Source: Nocardioides agariphilus
Lineage (GTDB): Bacteria > Actinomycetota > Actinomycetes > Propionibacteriales > Nocardioidaceae
Assembly: GCF_015352445.1 (NCBI RefSeq)
Contig: NZ_JADKPO010000004.1
Coordinates: 124,001 to 188,000 of the forward strand
Reading direction: 5' to 3'
Length of the DNA stretch: 64,000 nt
Below, piece by piece: positions 18,689 to 27,470 of the stretch (positions are counted from its first letter, which is position 1; the number at the start of each line of letters is the position of its first letter). The notes beneath the pieces are model-generated. The model made no database searches, was not told the origin of the DNA, and was given only the letters and a program-made list of their open reading frames with translations. A program made the position numbers and the translations under genes.

Positions 18689-19849
18689 CTAGACGCCGGC
18701 CGCCATCCGCACGGCGATCGCCCTCGACCCGCGGGACTGCTCGAACGACCGCGAGGCGATGTTCTGGAGCAGTCCCACGGCGAGCATGCCGGCGAACAGC
18801 GAGGACCCGCCGTACGACACGAACGGCAGTGGCACTCCGGTCACGGGCATGATGCCCAGGCACATGCCGATGTTCTGGAAGGCCTGGAACCCGAACCAGC
18901 AGGCGATGCCGGCCGCAGCCACGCGGCCGAAGACGTCGGGGGTCGTCGAGGCGATCGCGAGCGCGCGCCAGATGACGACACACAGCAAGGCGATGACGAC
19001 TCCCGCGCCCAGCAGTCCGAGCTCCTCGCCGGCCACCGTGAACACGAAGTCGGTGTGCTGCTCCGGCACGAACCCCGACTGGGTCTGCGACCCGTGGAAC
19101 AGCCCCTGCCCGAACAGGCCCCCGTTGCCCACCGCGATGCGGGCCTGCTCGGTGTTGTAGCCGGCCCCTCGCGGATCGAGGTCGGGATTGGTGAAGGCGA
19201 GGAACCGGTCGAGCTGGTACTGCTTCAAGAACCCCTCGGCCACCATCGCGACGGCCGCGGTCACGCCGCCGGCCGCCAGAAGTGCCAGCCAGCGACGGGG
19301 GGTGCCGGCCACCGCCAGCACGCCGAAGACGGTCGCCGTCAGCACGAGCATGGTGCCCAGGTCGGGCTGCAGCAGGATCAGCACCGCGGGCACGCCGGCG
19401 ACCACGAGCATGCCGAGGACGGTGCCGGCGCCGAGAGGACGGCGCCGCCCCTCGGTGCGCTCGGCCACGAGCAGGGCCATGCCGATGACCACGGCCAGCT
19501 TGGCGAACTCCGAGGGCTGGACCGAGAGCCCGCCCAGCTGGATCCACGAACGCGACCCGTTGATCGTCGTACCACTGGTGAGCACCAGGGCCAGCCCGCC
19601 GATCGAGGCGAGGTAGACCACCGGCGCCAGGATCCGGACCCAGCGGTGGTCGGTGGCCGTCACCACCGCCATCAGCACCAGGCCGATGCAGATGTTGACG
19701 ACCTGCTTCTTCAGGTAGGCAGTCGGGTCGCCCATCGTCAGGTCGTCCCGGTGCGAGGTCGCCGACCACACCAGGAGGCTGCCGATCGCGACCAGCCCGA
19801 GGACGGCGAGCATCAGGACCCAGTCGAGCCGTGGGGTGCGCGGTCCCAT
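18689..19849 (-). CDS. rodA: Rod shape-determining SEDS glycosyltransferase RodA
   Basis: Peptidoglycan polymerase of the elongasome, working with the PBP2 encoded just upstream. The 386-residue protein has about ten membrane segments. The SEDS regions GFVPEQHTDFVFTVAGEELG and LPFVSYGGSSLFAGMLAVGL are present. The ATG overlaps the PBP2 stop (ATGA), so translation is coupled. It is the last gene of the mre operon. RodA rather than FtsW is inferred from the operon and the neighbouring PBP2. Confidence 0.94.
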   Translation of the reverse strand: MGPRTPRLDWVLMLAVLGLVAIGSLLVWSATSHRDDLTMGDPTAYLKKQVVNICIGLVLMAVVTATDHRWVRILAPVVYLASIGGLALVLTSGTTINGSRSWIQLGGLSVQPSEFAKLAVVIGMALLVAERTEGRRRPLGAGTVLGMLVVAGVPAVLILLQPDLGTMLVLTATVFGVLAVAGTPRRWLALLAAGGVTAAVAMVAEGFLKQYQLDRFLAFTNPDLDPRGAGYNTEQARIAVGNGGLFGQGLFHGSQTQSGFVPEQHTDFVFTVAGEELGLLGAGVVIALLCVVIWRALAIASTTPDVFGRVAAAGIACWFGFQAFQNIGMCLGIMPVTGVPLPFVSYGGSSLFAGMLAVGLLQNIASRSFEQSRGSRAIAVRMAAGV

Positions 19850-21981
19850 CAGTGCCGCTTCCTCGCGGGCGGCAGGATCGAGCCGTCGCCCAGGAAGGTC
19901 GGCAGGTCCCCGGGCGGAGTGGTCCCGGGAATCAGCGCACGTGAAGGATCGACGGTCGAGCCGGTGATGCCGTAGAGCGACTCCCAGATGGCGCGTACGG
20001 CGGGCCCCGAGGTGCCCGAGCCGGTGCCGGCCTGGCTGACCATCATCACGACCACGTAGTTCTCGTCGTAGGACGCCACCCAGGATGTCGACTGCTTGCC
20101 GTGCACCTCGGCCGAGCCGGTCTTGGACCGGATGTGCACGCGGTCGAGGGGGAAGTCGATCATCCGCCAGGCCATCGTGCCGACCTTGGCGGTGCCCAGC
20201 AGCGCCTGGTCGACGTACCTCATCGCCGCGGGCGTCGCCTTCACGTGGCCCTGCACCCGCGGCTTGATCCGCCGCAGCACCGTGCCGTCGGAGCTGACGA
20301 TGGCCTTGCCGAGGCGGGGTTCGTAGAGCGTGCCGCCGTTGGACAACGCGGCATAGGCGCGGGCCAGCTGCAGCGGCGTGACGAGGGTGTCGCCCTGCCC
20401 GATGGCGTAGTTCACCGCGTCGCCGGCGCGGTAGTAGTCGCCCTCCAGGCAGAACTCGTGGGCGAACACCGAGAGGAAGTCGCGCTTGCCTGTGGTGTTG
20501 TGGCGGTCGAGCTTGCAGTAGTAGCCCTTCATCGACTTCCAGTAGGCGCGCTTCCAGTGACGGTCGGCGATCCGGCCGCTGGCCTCACCCGGCAGGTCGA
20601 TGCCGGTCTCCTTGCCGAAGCCGAAGCCCTTGGCGCCTTCGACCAGGGGGTCCTTGGCGTTGACGTTCTGGGGGTCGGAGCCGTATCGGTTCCAGTAGGA
20701 GAGGCCGACGCGGTAGAAGAACGTGTCGCAGGAGTACTGCAGCGCCTTGGCGAAGTCGATGTAGCCGTAGGACGCCGACTCGTAGTTCTTGAACCACCGG
20801 TTGCCCACCTGGAGCCCGGAGGAACAGTCGAGGCGGCTGTCGGGTGTGAAGCCGTTGCTCAGGGCGCTCGCCGCGTTGAACGGCTTCCAGGTCGAGCCCG
20901 GAGCGAACTGCCCCTGCGTGGCCCGGCCGAGCAACGGGTAGCCGGCCGAGGTCGAGTAGAGGCGGCTCAGCTGCTTCTTGGTGATGCCTCCGACCCAGAC
21001 CGAGGGGTCGTACGTCGGCTGGCTGGCCATCGCGACCACGCGCCCGGTCTTGGCCTCGAGCACCACCACGGCGCCCGAGTCGGCGACGTAGTTGCGGCCC
21101 GTCACCTCGTCGAAGGTGGCCCGCGCGGTCTTGATCGTGTCGGCGAGCTGGCGCTCGACCACGCCCTGCACCTTGGCGTCGATCGACGTCACGAGCGTGT
21201 CGCCCGGCTGGCCTGCCACCTCGCTGTCGTCGCCCAGGACCCTGCCCATCGAGTCGACGGCGACGGTCCGGTAGCCAGGGATGCCACGCAGCCAGCGGTC
21301 GTACTGCTGCTCCACGCCCGCGCGACCCACGACCGAGGCGCCGTTGAGCGAGCTGTCGTCGGCCTTCTGCGCGGCGTCGTACTCGTCGGCCGTGATCGGG
21401 CTGAGGTAGCCGAGCACGTGGGCCAGGTTGACTCCGAAGGGCCGGGGGTAGCTGCGCACGCTCTGCTGCTCGGCGAGCACGGACGGGTAGTCCTCGGGCT
21501 GCTCGAGGATCCGCAGCGCCACGGACTTCGACACATCGACGCCGACCGGGACCGGTTGGTAGGGCGAGCCGTTCCAGCAGACGCCGACAACTGCGTCGTC
21601 GGTGCCGCAGCTGACGAGCTTGGCGCGGATGCGCGCGGGCTTCATGTCCAGCACCCTGGCCAGGCGCCTGACCACCACCTCGGTGCCGTGCTCGCCCAAC
21701 CGGCCGAGCAGCGTGCGGTCGACGCTGACCACCCACGAGGTGCGGTTGGCGACCAGCGGACGGCCCTGGGAGTCGACGATCAGACCGCGCTCCGGCTGCA
21801 CGACGATCTCACGCATCGACTGGGACGCCGCGCGTGCGTGATAGGTCTCACCGCTGACCACCTGGAGGTAGTAGAGCCGCGCGAACAGCGTGGCGAACAG
21901 CGAGAACACCAACGCCTGGATGACCAGCACCCGGAGCCGGCCCCGCTGGCCCCTCTCGCTGGTCGAGCTTGTCGAGACCAC
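19849..21981 (-). CDS. mrdA: Penicillin-binding protein 2 (class B transpeptidase)
   Basis: Crosslinks peptidoglycan made by RodA during elongation. The 710-residue protein has an N-terminal membrane anchor (VLVIQALVFSLFATLFARLY), a dimerisation domain and a transpeptidase domain. The serine nucleophile is in APGSTWKP, the second motif is YSCDTFFY and the third is KTGSAEVHGK. The frame is open further upstream, but GTG 21981 is chosen because GGTGAGG lies 8-10 nt before it and it overlaps the mreD stop. The first residues, VVSTSSTSE, are encoded by a dispersed repeat. Confidence 0.94.
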   Translation of the reverse strand: MVSTSSTSERGQRGRLRVLVIQALVFSLFATLFARLYYLQVVSGETYHARAASQSMREIVVQPERGLIVDSQGRPLVANRTSWVVSVDRTLLGRLGEHGTEVVVRRLARVLDMKPARIRAKLVSCGTDDAVVGVCWNGSPYQPVPVGVDVSKSVALRILEQPEDYPSVLAEQQSVRSYPRPFGVNLAHVLGYLSPITADEYDAAQKADDSSLNGASVVGRAGVEQQYDRWLRGIPGYRTVAVDSMGRVLGDDSEVAGQPGDTLVTSIDAKVQGVVERQLADTIKTARATFDEVTGRNYVADSGAVVVLEAKTGRVVAMASQPTYDPSVWVGGITKKQLSRLYSTSAGYPLLGRATQGQFAPGSTWKPFNAASALSNGFTPDSRLDCSSGLQVGNRWFKNYESASYGYIDFAKALQYSCDTFFYRVGLSYWNRYGSDPQNVNAKDPLVEGAKGFGFGKETGIDLPGEASGRIADRHWKRAYWKSMKGYYCKLDRHNTTGKRDFLSVFAHEFCLEGDYYRAGDAVNYAIGQGDTLVTPLQLARAYAALSNGGTLYEPRLGKAIVSSDGTVLRRIKPRVQGHVKATPAAMRYVDQALLGTAKVGTMAWRMIDFPLDRVHIRSKTGSAEVHGKQSTSWVASYDENYVVVMMVSQAGTGSGTSGPAVRAIWESLYGITGSTVDPSRALIPGTTPPGDLPTFLGDGSILPPARKRH
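21957..21981. repeat. Dispersed palindromic repeat forming the PBP2 start
   Basis: On the minus strand the segment reads GTGGTCTCGACAAGCTCGAC and then CAGCG. This resembles the short imperfect palindrome (TCGA-CAAGC-TCGA core) known to me as a frequent intergenic repeat in Nocardioides-type genomes. Here it lies exactly at the 5' end of the PBP2 coding sequence. Confidence 0.6.
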
Positions 21982-22532
21982 TACGTCCTCACCCTGACCG
22001 GCTCGAGTGCCTCGAACAGCCTCATCAGGCCCGGCAGCAGCAACGGCGCGAGCAGCACGTCCCAACCGACGGCAAGCAAGACGACCGGCAGCAGGTCAGC
22101 CACCGACACGACGGGGTCCTGGAGCAGCAGCCCGGTGATCGCATAGATCGAGGTGCCCACGAACGACGACGTCGCGACCGTGGCCAGCACTCCCGTCACG
22201 CTCGGGCGCGCGGCCGCATCGGACCGCACCCGCCCGGCGACGTAGCCGACCACGACCAGGGACAGCGCCCACCGGCCGGCGACGTGGTCGGCCGGTGGCG
22301 CCAGGTCGAGCAGCAGACCGGCGGCGAACCCGAGGACGGCGGCCTGCTCGGGTCCTCGGACCAGGGCGGCCGCGACCACGACGAGCAGGCACAGGTTGGG
22401 TACGACCCCGTGGACGGCGAGGTGCGGGAAGAACGTCACCTGGAGGACGAGTGCCACGACCAGCAGCACGCCCATCACGGGCCAGCGGATCGACGCCAAG
22501 CCCGACATCAGCCTGGAGGTCAGTCGGGACAT
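21981..22532 (-). CDS. mreD: Rod shape-determining protein MreD
   Basis: A 183-residue, very hydrophobic protein with about five or six membrane segments. MreD is an elongasome membrane component that joins MreC to the synthetic enzymes. PNLCLLVVVAAALVRGPEQA and the end LLLPGLMRLFEALEP fit the family. The start overlaps the mreC stop (ATGA), and the TAG stop shares a base with the PBP2 GTG. Confidence 0.9.
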   Translation of the reverse strand: MSRLTSRLMSGLASIRWPVMGVLLVVALVLQVTFFPHLAVHGVVPNLCLLVVVAAALVRGPEQAAVLGFAAGLLLDLAPPADHVAGRWALSLVVVGYVAGRVRSDAAARPSVTGVLATVATSSFVGTSIYAITGLLLQDPVVSVADLLPVVLLAVGWDVLLAPLLLPGLMRLFEALEPVRVRT

Positions 22533-23428
22533 CAGCGCAGCCTCCCGTCGGCCTCGACGACCGCACGGTCCGACTTCGTGCCCGACGGCACCACGACCCC
22601 GACCAGGTCCAGCGCCCCGAAGTCGACGAAGGGCTCGATGACGGCACGCTGGGAGGTCTGTCGCAGGCTGCTGAAGACCTGGGTCACCCGACCGACCGGC
22701 ACACCGGAGACGTAGGGACCGCCACCCTGGCTCCCCCACGTGACCACGACATCGCCCTTGTCGGGCACCGCCGAGTCGTCGACCAGCTCGAGGTCGAGCC
22801 GGCCGCTGCGGCCCAGGTCACCGCGACCGTGGAGGAAGCCCAGCTGCATGCTCTCGCCGATCCGGCCGCCGACCACCGACTCCGCGTCGATGACCAGGAG
22901 CACCGTGGCGGTCGTCCGGGTGACCCGGAGCACCCGACCGACCAGACCGTCGGCGCTGACGACCGTCTGGTCGGGGTGCACGCCGGATCGTGAGCCGGCG
23001 TCGATCGTCACCGTCCGGGAGAAGCTCTGGGTGGCGCCCACCCCGACGACGTGGGCCGGGACCAGCGCCTGCCCGAGCGTGCTCGCGGCGGCCGTGAGCC
23101 CGTCGTACTCGGCGAGCCGGTTGCGGTCGACGCCCGAGGTGGCCACCTGCTGGCGCAGGTCGGAGTTCTCGGCGGACAAGGTGGCGATCTCACGACGCAG
23201 GTCGGAGCGGCTGCGGAACCAGTCGGGCACGGCGCCGAGCGGACGTACGGCGGCGTCGGCCGCCGACTCGACCGGTCCGAACACCTCGCCCATGGCCTGG
23301 CGAGCGGGTTCGAGCGGCGAGCCGGTGCCGCCGTGGTAGTCGAGGGTGATCAGCGTGGCACAGGCCAGCAGCAACGCCACCAGCACCGAGTGGCGCGGGC
23401 GGGGCTCACCAGGACGGTGAGGGCGCAT
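22532..23428 (-). CDS. mreC: Rod shape-determining protein MreC
   Basis: A 298-residue bitopic protein: a basic N-terminus, one membrane segment (HSVLVALLLACATLITL), a coiled coil (about residues 70-100, SDLRREIATLSAENSDLRQQ) and the periplasmic beta-rich domain with GVHPDQTVVSADGLVGRVLR. It links cytoplasmic MreB to the extracytoplasmic enzymes. ATG 23428 is used because it overlaps the mreB stop; 32 further open codons upstream are ignored. Confidence 0.94.
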   Translation of the reverse strand: MRPHRPGEPRPRHSVLVALLLACATLITLDYHGGTGSPLEPARQAMGEVFGPVESAADAAVRPLGAVPDWFRSRSDLRREIATLSAENSDLRQQVATSGVDRNRLAEYDGLTAAASTLGQALVPAHVVGVGATQSFSRTVTIDAGSRSGVHPDQTVVSADGLVGRVLRVTRTTATVLLVIDAESVVGGRIGESMQLGFLHGRGDLGRSGRLDLELVDDSAVPDKGDVVVTWGSQGGGPYVSGVPVGRVTQVFSSLRQTSQRAVIEPFVDFGALDLVGVVVPSGTKSDRAVVEADGRLR

Positions 23429-24492
23429 CAGGCACCCAACCGCTCGGGGTGCCGCGCGTAGCTGCGTGACGGGCGGCCGGCAGGCACGAAGAGCCGACGC
23501 AGCGCCTCGAACTCCTCGACGCACTTGGCCGCGCCCATCGCCACACTGCTGAGCGGATCCTCGGCGACGTGGACGGGCATCCCGGTCTCGTGGCGCAGCC
23601 GCTCGTCGAGCCCGCTCAGCAACGCTCCACCCCCGGTGAGCACGATGCCGCGATCCATGATGTCGCCCGCGAGCTCGGGCGGGGTCTGGTCGAGGGTGCT
23701 GCGGACCGCGTCGACGATGGTGTGCAGCGGCTCCTCGATCGCCTGGCGCACCTCGCCGCTGGTCACCACGACGGTGCGCGGCAGACCGGAGACCAGGTCA
23801 CGTCCACGGATCTCGGCCTCGGTCTCGTCGAGCAGCGGGAAGGCCGACCCGACGGTCATCTTGACCTCCTCGGCGGTCCGCTCGCCGAGCATCAGCCCGT
23901 GCTCCTTCTTCATCCACGCGACGATCGCGGCGTCCAGCTCGTCGCCGGCGGTGCGCACGGACAGGCTGGTCACGATCCCGCCCAGGGAGATGACCGCGAC
24001 CTCGGTCGTGCCGCCGCCGACGTCGACGACCATGTTGCCGGTGGCCTGGTGGATGGGCAGCCCGGCACCGATCGCGGCCGCCATCGGCTCCTCGATGATG
24101 AAGACCTCGCGCGCTCCGGCCTGGTAGCCCGCCTCCTTGACGGCCCGCTGCTCGACGGCGGTGATGCCGCTCGGCACGCAGATCACCATCCGGGGCTTGG
24201 CGAAGTAGCGGCGGCGGTGCACCGAGGTGATGAACCACCGCAGCATCTGCTCGGTCGCCTCGAAGTCGGCGATCACGCCGTCCTTGAGCGGGCGGATCGT
24301 CTCGATGCCGTCGGGCGTGCGGCCGATCATCCGCTTGGCCTCGTGGCCGACCGCGATGATGTCACCGGACGCCGAACTGAGGGCGACCACGCTGGGCTCG
24401 TCGAGCAGCACGCCCTTGCCACGCACGTAGACCAACGTGTTGGCCGTGCCGAGATCCACGGCCATGTCACGGCCGATCAAGCTGCCTGCCAT
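23428..24492 (-). CDS. mreB: Actin-like cell shape protein MreB
   Basis: The 354-residue bacterial actin that guides lateral wall growth. The nucleotide-binding motifs are DLGTANTLVYVRGKG near the N-terminus, VVDVGGGTTEVAVIS in the middle and IVLTGGGALLSGLDERL near the C-terminus. GAGG lies 9 nt before the ATG. It heads the mreB-mreC-mreD-PBP2-rodA operon, in which every junction overlaps by one to four bases. A hairpin at 24527-24569 lies between it and ndk. Its presence predicts a rod-shaped or elongating cell. Confidence 0.97.
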   Translation of the reverse strand: MAGSLIGRDMAVDLGTANTLVYVRGKGVLLDEPSVVALSSASGDIIAVGHEAKRMIGRTPDGIETIRPLKDGVIADFEATEQMLRWFITSVHRRRYFAKPRMVICVPSGITAVEQRAVKEAGYQAGAREVFIIEEPMAAAIGAGLPIHQATGNMVVDVGGGTTEVAVISLGGIVTSLSVRTAGDELDAAIVAWMKKEHGLMLGERTAEEVKMTVGSAFPLLDETEAEIRGRDLVSGLPRTVVVTSGEVRQAIEEPLHTIVDAVRSTLDQTPPELAGDIMDRGIVLTGGGALLSGLDERLRHETGMPVHVAEDPLSSVAMGAAKCVEEFEALRRLFVPAGRPSRSYARHPERLGA

Positions 24493-24526
24493 GCGTGCTG
24501 CCTCGTCTGTCGACGTACCGGGGAAG

Positions 24527-24569
24527 GTGGGCCGGTCAGTACAGACGGCGAAACAAGCGGCCGGCCCAC
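24527..24569. terminator. Hairpin between ndk and mreB
   Basis: Perfect 9-bp arms GTGGGCCGG (24527-24535) and CCGGCCCAC (24561-24569) enclose a 25-nt loop. It lies 35 bp upstream of mreB and downstream of ndk on the same strand, so it may end ndk transcription or act in the mreB leader. There is no T-run, as is usual in high-GC actinobacteria. Confidence 0.5.
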
Positions 24570-24623
24570 GTCGAGGCTAAGCGGGCAGGTCAGGCCAACT
24601 CGGCCAACACGCCGGGGTCGGGC

Positions 24624-25034
24624 CTACGGGAACCAGATCCCGATCTCGCGGGCGCCCGACTCGGGCGAGTCGGACCCGTGCACGATGTTCTGCTGCACCG
24701 CGAGCCCCCAGTCACGACCGAGGTCGCCGCGGATGGTGCCGGGTGCGGCCTTGGTGGGGTCGGTGGCGCCGGCCAGGGAGCGGAAGCCCTCGACCACCCG
24801 CTCCCCTTCGACGACCATCGCGACCACCGGACCCGACAGCATGAACTCGACGAGAGGCTCGTAGAACGGCTTGCCCTGGTGCTCGGCGTAGTGCTCGGCC
24901 AGCAGCTCATTGGTCGCCTCGCGCAGCTCGAGCCGGACCAGGGTGTAGCCCTTGGCCTCGATCCGGCGGATGACTTCACCGGTGAGACCGCGACGGACGC
25001 CGTCGGGCTTGACCAGGACCAAGGTTCTCTCCAT
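24624..25034 (-). CDS. ndk: Nucleoside diphosphate kinase
   Basis: Interconverts nucleoside di- and triphosphates through a phosphohistidine. The 136-residue protein starts [20 protein letters not shown] and has the active-site histidine at H119 in NIVHGSDS. Length and motifs are complete. TAGGGT lies 7 nt before the ATG, so the gene has its own leaderless promoter although it also follows the PNPOx gene closely. Confidence 0.97.
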   Translation of the reverse strand: MERTLVLVKPDGVRRGLTGEVIRRIEAKGYTLVRLELREATNELLAEHYAEHQGKPFYEPLVEFMLSGPVVAMVVEGERVVEGFRSLAGATDPTKAAPGTIRGDLGRDWGLAVQQNIVHGSDSPESGAREIGIWFP

Positions 25035-25041
25035 GAGGAGG

Positions 25042-25047
25042 ACCCTA
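25042..25047 (-). promoter_or_regulatory. -10 hexamer TAGGGT for leaderless ndk
   Basis: TAGGGT lies 7 nt before the ndk ATG and overlaps the TAG stop codon of the upstream gene. Confidence 0.5.
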
Positions 25048-25737
25048 GCGAGCCCCGAGCTGCTCGGCCCGGCGTCGTACGTCGTCGGGCACCGGTCCGC
25101 GCGAGCCCTCGTCGCCGACTGGCGCACCAGCCACGCGGTACAGCGGGATGTGACCACCCCACGGGTTGTCGGCTATGTCGTCGTCCTCGTCGTCGGGCCC
25201 GCCCTGGCGGACCTTGAGCGAGGCCTCCCACAACGGCAACGCCAGCACCTGCGTGGCGGCGACCTCCTTGCGGCTCGGCCGGCGGATCGTCGCGGCGCGG
25301 CCGGGGACCATGTGGTCGACCATCAGGTCGAGGGCGTGCAGCCGCTCCTCGGCCTCCTCGACCACCCGTGCTTCGCCGAGGATGACGGCGGCCCGGTAGT
25401 TCATCGAGCTCTCGAAGCCCGACCGGGCGGCGACCAGACCGTCGACCTCGGTGATCGTGACGCAGACCATCGCCCCGCGCGACCGGTTGATCCAGCGCGC
25501 CGCGGTCGATCCGTGGAAGTAGAGCGTGCCACCTCGGTCGGGTCCGTCGAGGTCGACGGCGAACGCCGTCGGGAGCACCAACGGGTAGCCGCCGGCGTCG
25601 AGCCCGACGTGGGCGACGAGGGCGGTGTCGAGCAGCTTGTGAAGCTCCTCGCGCTCGGTGCGGCCCTTCTCGGCGAGCCGGCCCAACCTCGTGCGCTCCG
25701 TCGGCGACAGCGGCTCGTCAGTCATGGGGCGGGTCAT
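25045..25737 (-). CDS. Pyridoxamine 5'-phosphate oxidase-like FMN/F420-binding protein
   Basis: A 230-residue split-barrel protein. [39 protein letters not shown] and [20 protein letters not shown]-type segments are characteristic of the pyridoxamine 5'-phosphate oxidase-related FMN-binding family; the motif FESSMNYR is typical of this subgroup. It could be a flavin- or F420-dependent reductase. The start overlaps the DUF4233 stop (ATGA); a second ATG 12 nt downstream is possible. Confidence 0.86.
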   Translation of the reverse strand: MTRPMTDEPLSPTERTRLGRLAEKGRTEREELHKLLDTALVAHVGLDAGGYPLVLPTAFAVDLDGPDRGGTLYFHGSTAARWINRSRGAMVCVTITEVDGLVAARSGFESSMNYRAAVILGEARVVEEAEERLHALDLMVDHMVPGRAATIRRPSRKEVAATQVLALPLWEASLKVRQGGPDDEDDDIADNPWGGHIPLYRVAGAPVGDEGSRGPVPDDVRRRAEQLGAR

Positions 25738-26102
25738 CGGGTGGCCCTCTCACGCTCGATCTTGCGGCCCAGGAAGTACGCCGTCCCCCACAGCAGCGCG
25801 AACACGGCGCCGAGCACGAACATCAGCGGGATCACGAACCCGAGCGCGATCGCCACGCCCTGCAAGACCCAACCCAGGGCGTAGGCCCACTCCCCGCGGA
25901 GCAGGCCGGCGAGCACGAAGCACGCGGCCGTCAGTCCGAGTCCCACCCACAGCGCCGTGCTCGTGTCGACGCCCGAGACCGAGATCAGCACCGGGGTCGT
26001 CAACCCCAGGGTCACGCCCTGGAGGCTGAGGATGGCCGCGCACATGCCCCGACGCGGCGAGCGTTCCTGTGCGGGTGGAAACCCGGCCACCGGATCGCTC
26101 AT
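25734..26102 (-). CDS. DUF4233 membrane protein
   Basis: A 122-residue protein with four hydrophobic segments (from MCAAILSLQGVTLGLTTPVL to VIPLMFVLGAVFALLWGTAY) and a basic end, [11 protein letters not shown]. It matches DUF4233, a family encoded between folC and ndk in many actinobacteria. The function is unknown. It overlaps folC by 4 bp (ATGA). Confidence 0.88.
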   Translation of the reverse strand: MSDPVAGFPPAQERSPRRGMCAAILSLQGVTLGLTTPVLISVSGVDTSTALWVGLGLTAACFVLAGLLRGEWAYALGWVLQGVAIALGFVIPLMFVLGAVFALLWGTAYFLGRKIERERATR

Positions 26103-27460
26103 CGGGAGCCCTTGAGCAGGTGTCGGGCCTCGCCGACCGTCACCACCGAGCCAGTGACCAGGACCGCTCCCGAGCCCATGGAGGAGCCGGTGCTGCCGGA
26201 CTCGGCGATCGCGAGCGCCTGGTCGATCGCGTCGGGCAGGAAGGGTGCGACGCTGACGCGGTCCTCGCCGAACACCTCGCGCGCGGCGACTGCCAGCTCC
26301 TCGGCCCGCATCGCCCGCGGCGTCGAGTTCTGGGTGCACACGACGTGGGCCAGGTGCGGCTCGAACGCCCCGAGCACGCCCTCGTAGTCCTTGTCGGCCA
26401 TCACGCCGATCACCCCCACCAACGGGTCGAACTGGAAGGAGTCCTCGAGGGCCGCCGCCGTTGCGGCCGCGCCATGGGGGTTGTGCGCCGCGTCGAGCAC
26501 GATCGTCGGGCTGCGGCGCACGATCTCCAGCCGGCCCGGCGAGGTGAACTCGCCGAACGCGGCGTGCACCAGCTCGGCGTCGAGCGGATCGGTGCCGAGG
26601 AATGCCTCCACAGCCGTCAGTGCGAGGACGGCGTTCTGCGCCTGGTGGGCGCCGTACAACGGGAGGAACAGCTCGTCGTACCTCGCCCGAGGCGTCTGCA
26701 GCGACACCAGCTGACCCCCGACCGCAGGGTTGCGGGCCACGACGCCGAGGTCCACGCCCTCGCGCAGCACCCGCGCACCCACGTCGTGGGCGCGCTCGTT
26801 GATCACCTCAGCGACATCGGGGAGCTGCTCGGCGACCACCGCGATCGAGCCCTGCTTGATGATCCCGGCCTTCTCGCGCGCGATCGCGACGGGGTCGTCG
26901 CCGAGCAGGTGCGCGTGGTCGACGGCGACGGCGAGCAGCACGGCGACAGCCGCGTCGGCCACGTTGGTGGCGTCCCACGTGCCCCCGAGCCCGACCTCGA
27001 CGACGGCGACGTCGACGGGGGCGTCGGCGAAGGCGGCGTAGGCCATGCCGACGACCGTCTCGAAGAACGACAAGGGGTAGGGCTGGCTGTCGTCGACCAA
27101 GTGGACCAAGGGCGCGACGTCGTTGAAGGCGCGCACGAACTGCTCGTCGGTCATCGGCTCGCCGTCGAGGCTGATCCGCTCGGTCATCCGCTCGACGTGC
27201 GGGCTGGTGAAGCGTCCGGTGCGCAGCTCGAGCGCCCGCAGGATCGTGTCGATCATCCGCGAGGTCGAGGTCTTGCCGTTGGTGCCCGTGAGGTGGATGA
27301 CCGGGTAGCTCCGCTGAGGGTCGCCCAGCAGCTCGGTGAAGACGCGGATGCGGTCCAGCGAGGGTTCCATCCGGGTCTCGGGCCATCGCGACAGCAGGGC
27401 GTCCTCGACCTCCTCGAAGGTCTCGGCGAGGCGAGGGGTCTGGTCGCCGGCTGGAGTCAC
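26099..27460 (-). CDS. folC: Folylpolyglutamate synthase / dihydrofolate synthase
   Basis: Adds glutamate to dihydropteroate and folates. The 453-residue Mur-ligase-fold protein has the ATP-binding loop HLTGTNGKTSTSRMID (about 57-72), the metal and folate loop VVEVGLGGTWDATNV and the C-terminal HNPHGAAATAAAL motif. Length is normal. It precedes the DUF4233, PNPOx and ndk genes with overlapping junctions, so these form an operon. It follows the GNAT gene after 10 bp. Confidence 0.95.
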   Translation of the reverse strand: MTPAGDQTPRLAETFEEVEDALLSRWPETRMEPSLDRIRVFTELLGDPQRSYPVIHLTGTNGKTSTSRMIDTILRALELRTGRFTSPHVERMTERISLDGEPMTDEQFVRAFNDVAPLVHLVDDSQPYPLSFFETVVGMAYAAFADAPVDVAVVEVGLGGTWDATNVADAAVAVLLAVAVDHAHLLGDDPVAIAREKAGIIKQGSIAVVAEQLPDVAEVINERAHDVGARVLREGVDLGVVARNPAVGGQLVSLQTPRARYDELFLPLYGAHQAQNAVLALTAVEAFLGTDPLDAELVHAAFGEFTSPGRLEIVRRSPTIVLDAAHNPHGAAATAAALEDSFQFDPLVGVIGVMADKDYEGVLGAFEPHLAHVVCTQNSTPRAMRAEELAVAAREVFGEDRVSVAPFLPDAIDQALAIAESGSTGSSMGSGAVLVTGSVVTVGEARHLLKGSR

Positions 27461-27470
27461 GACCGCAACT

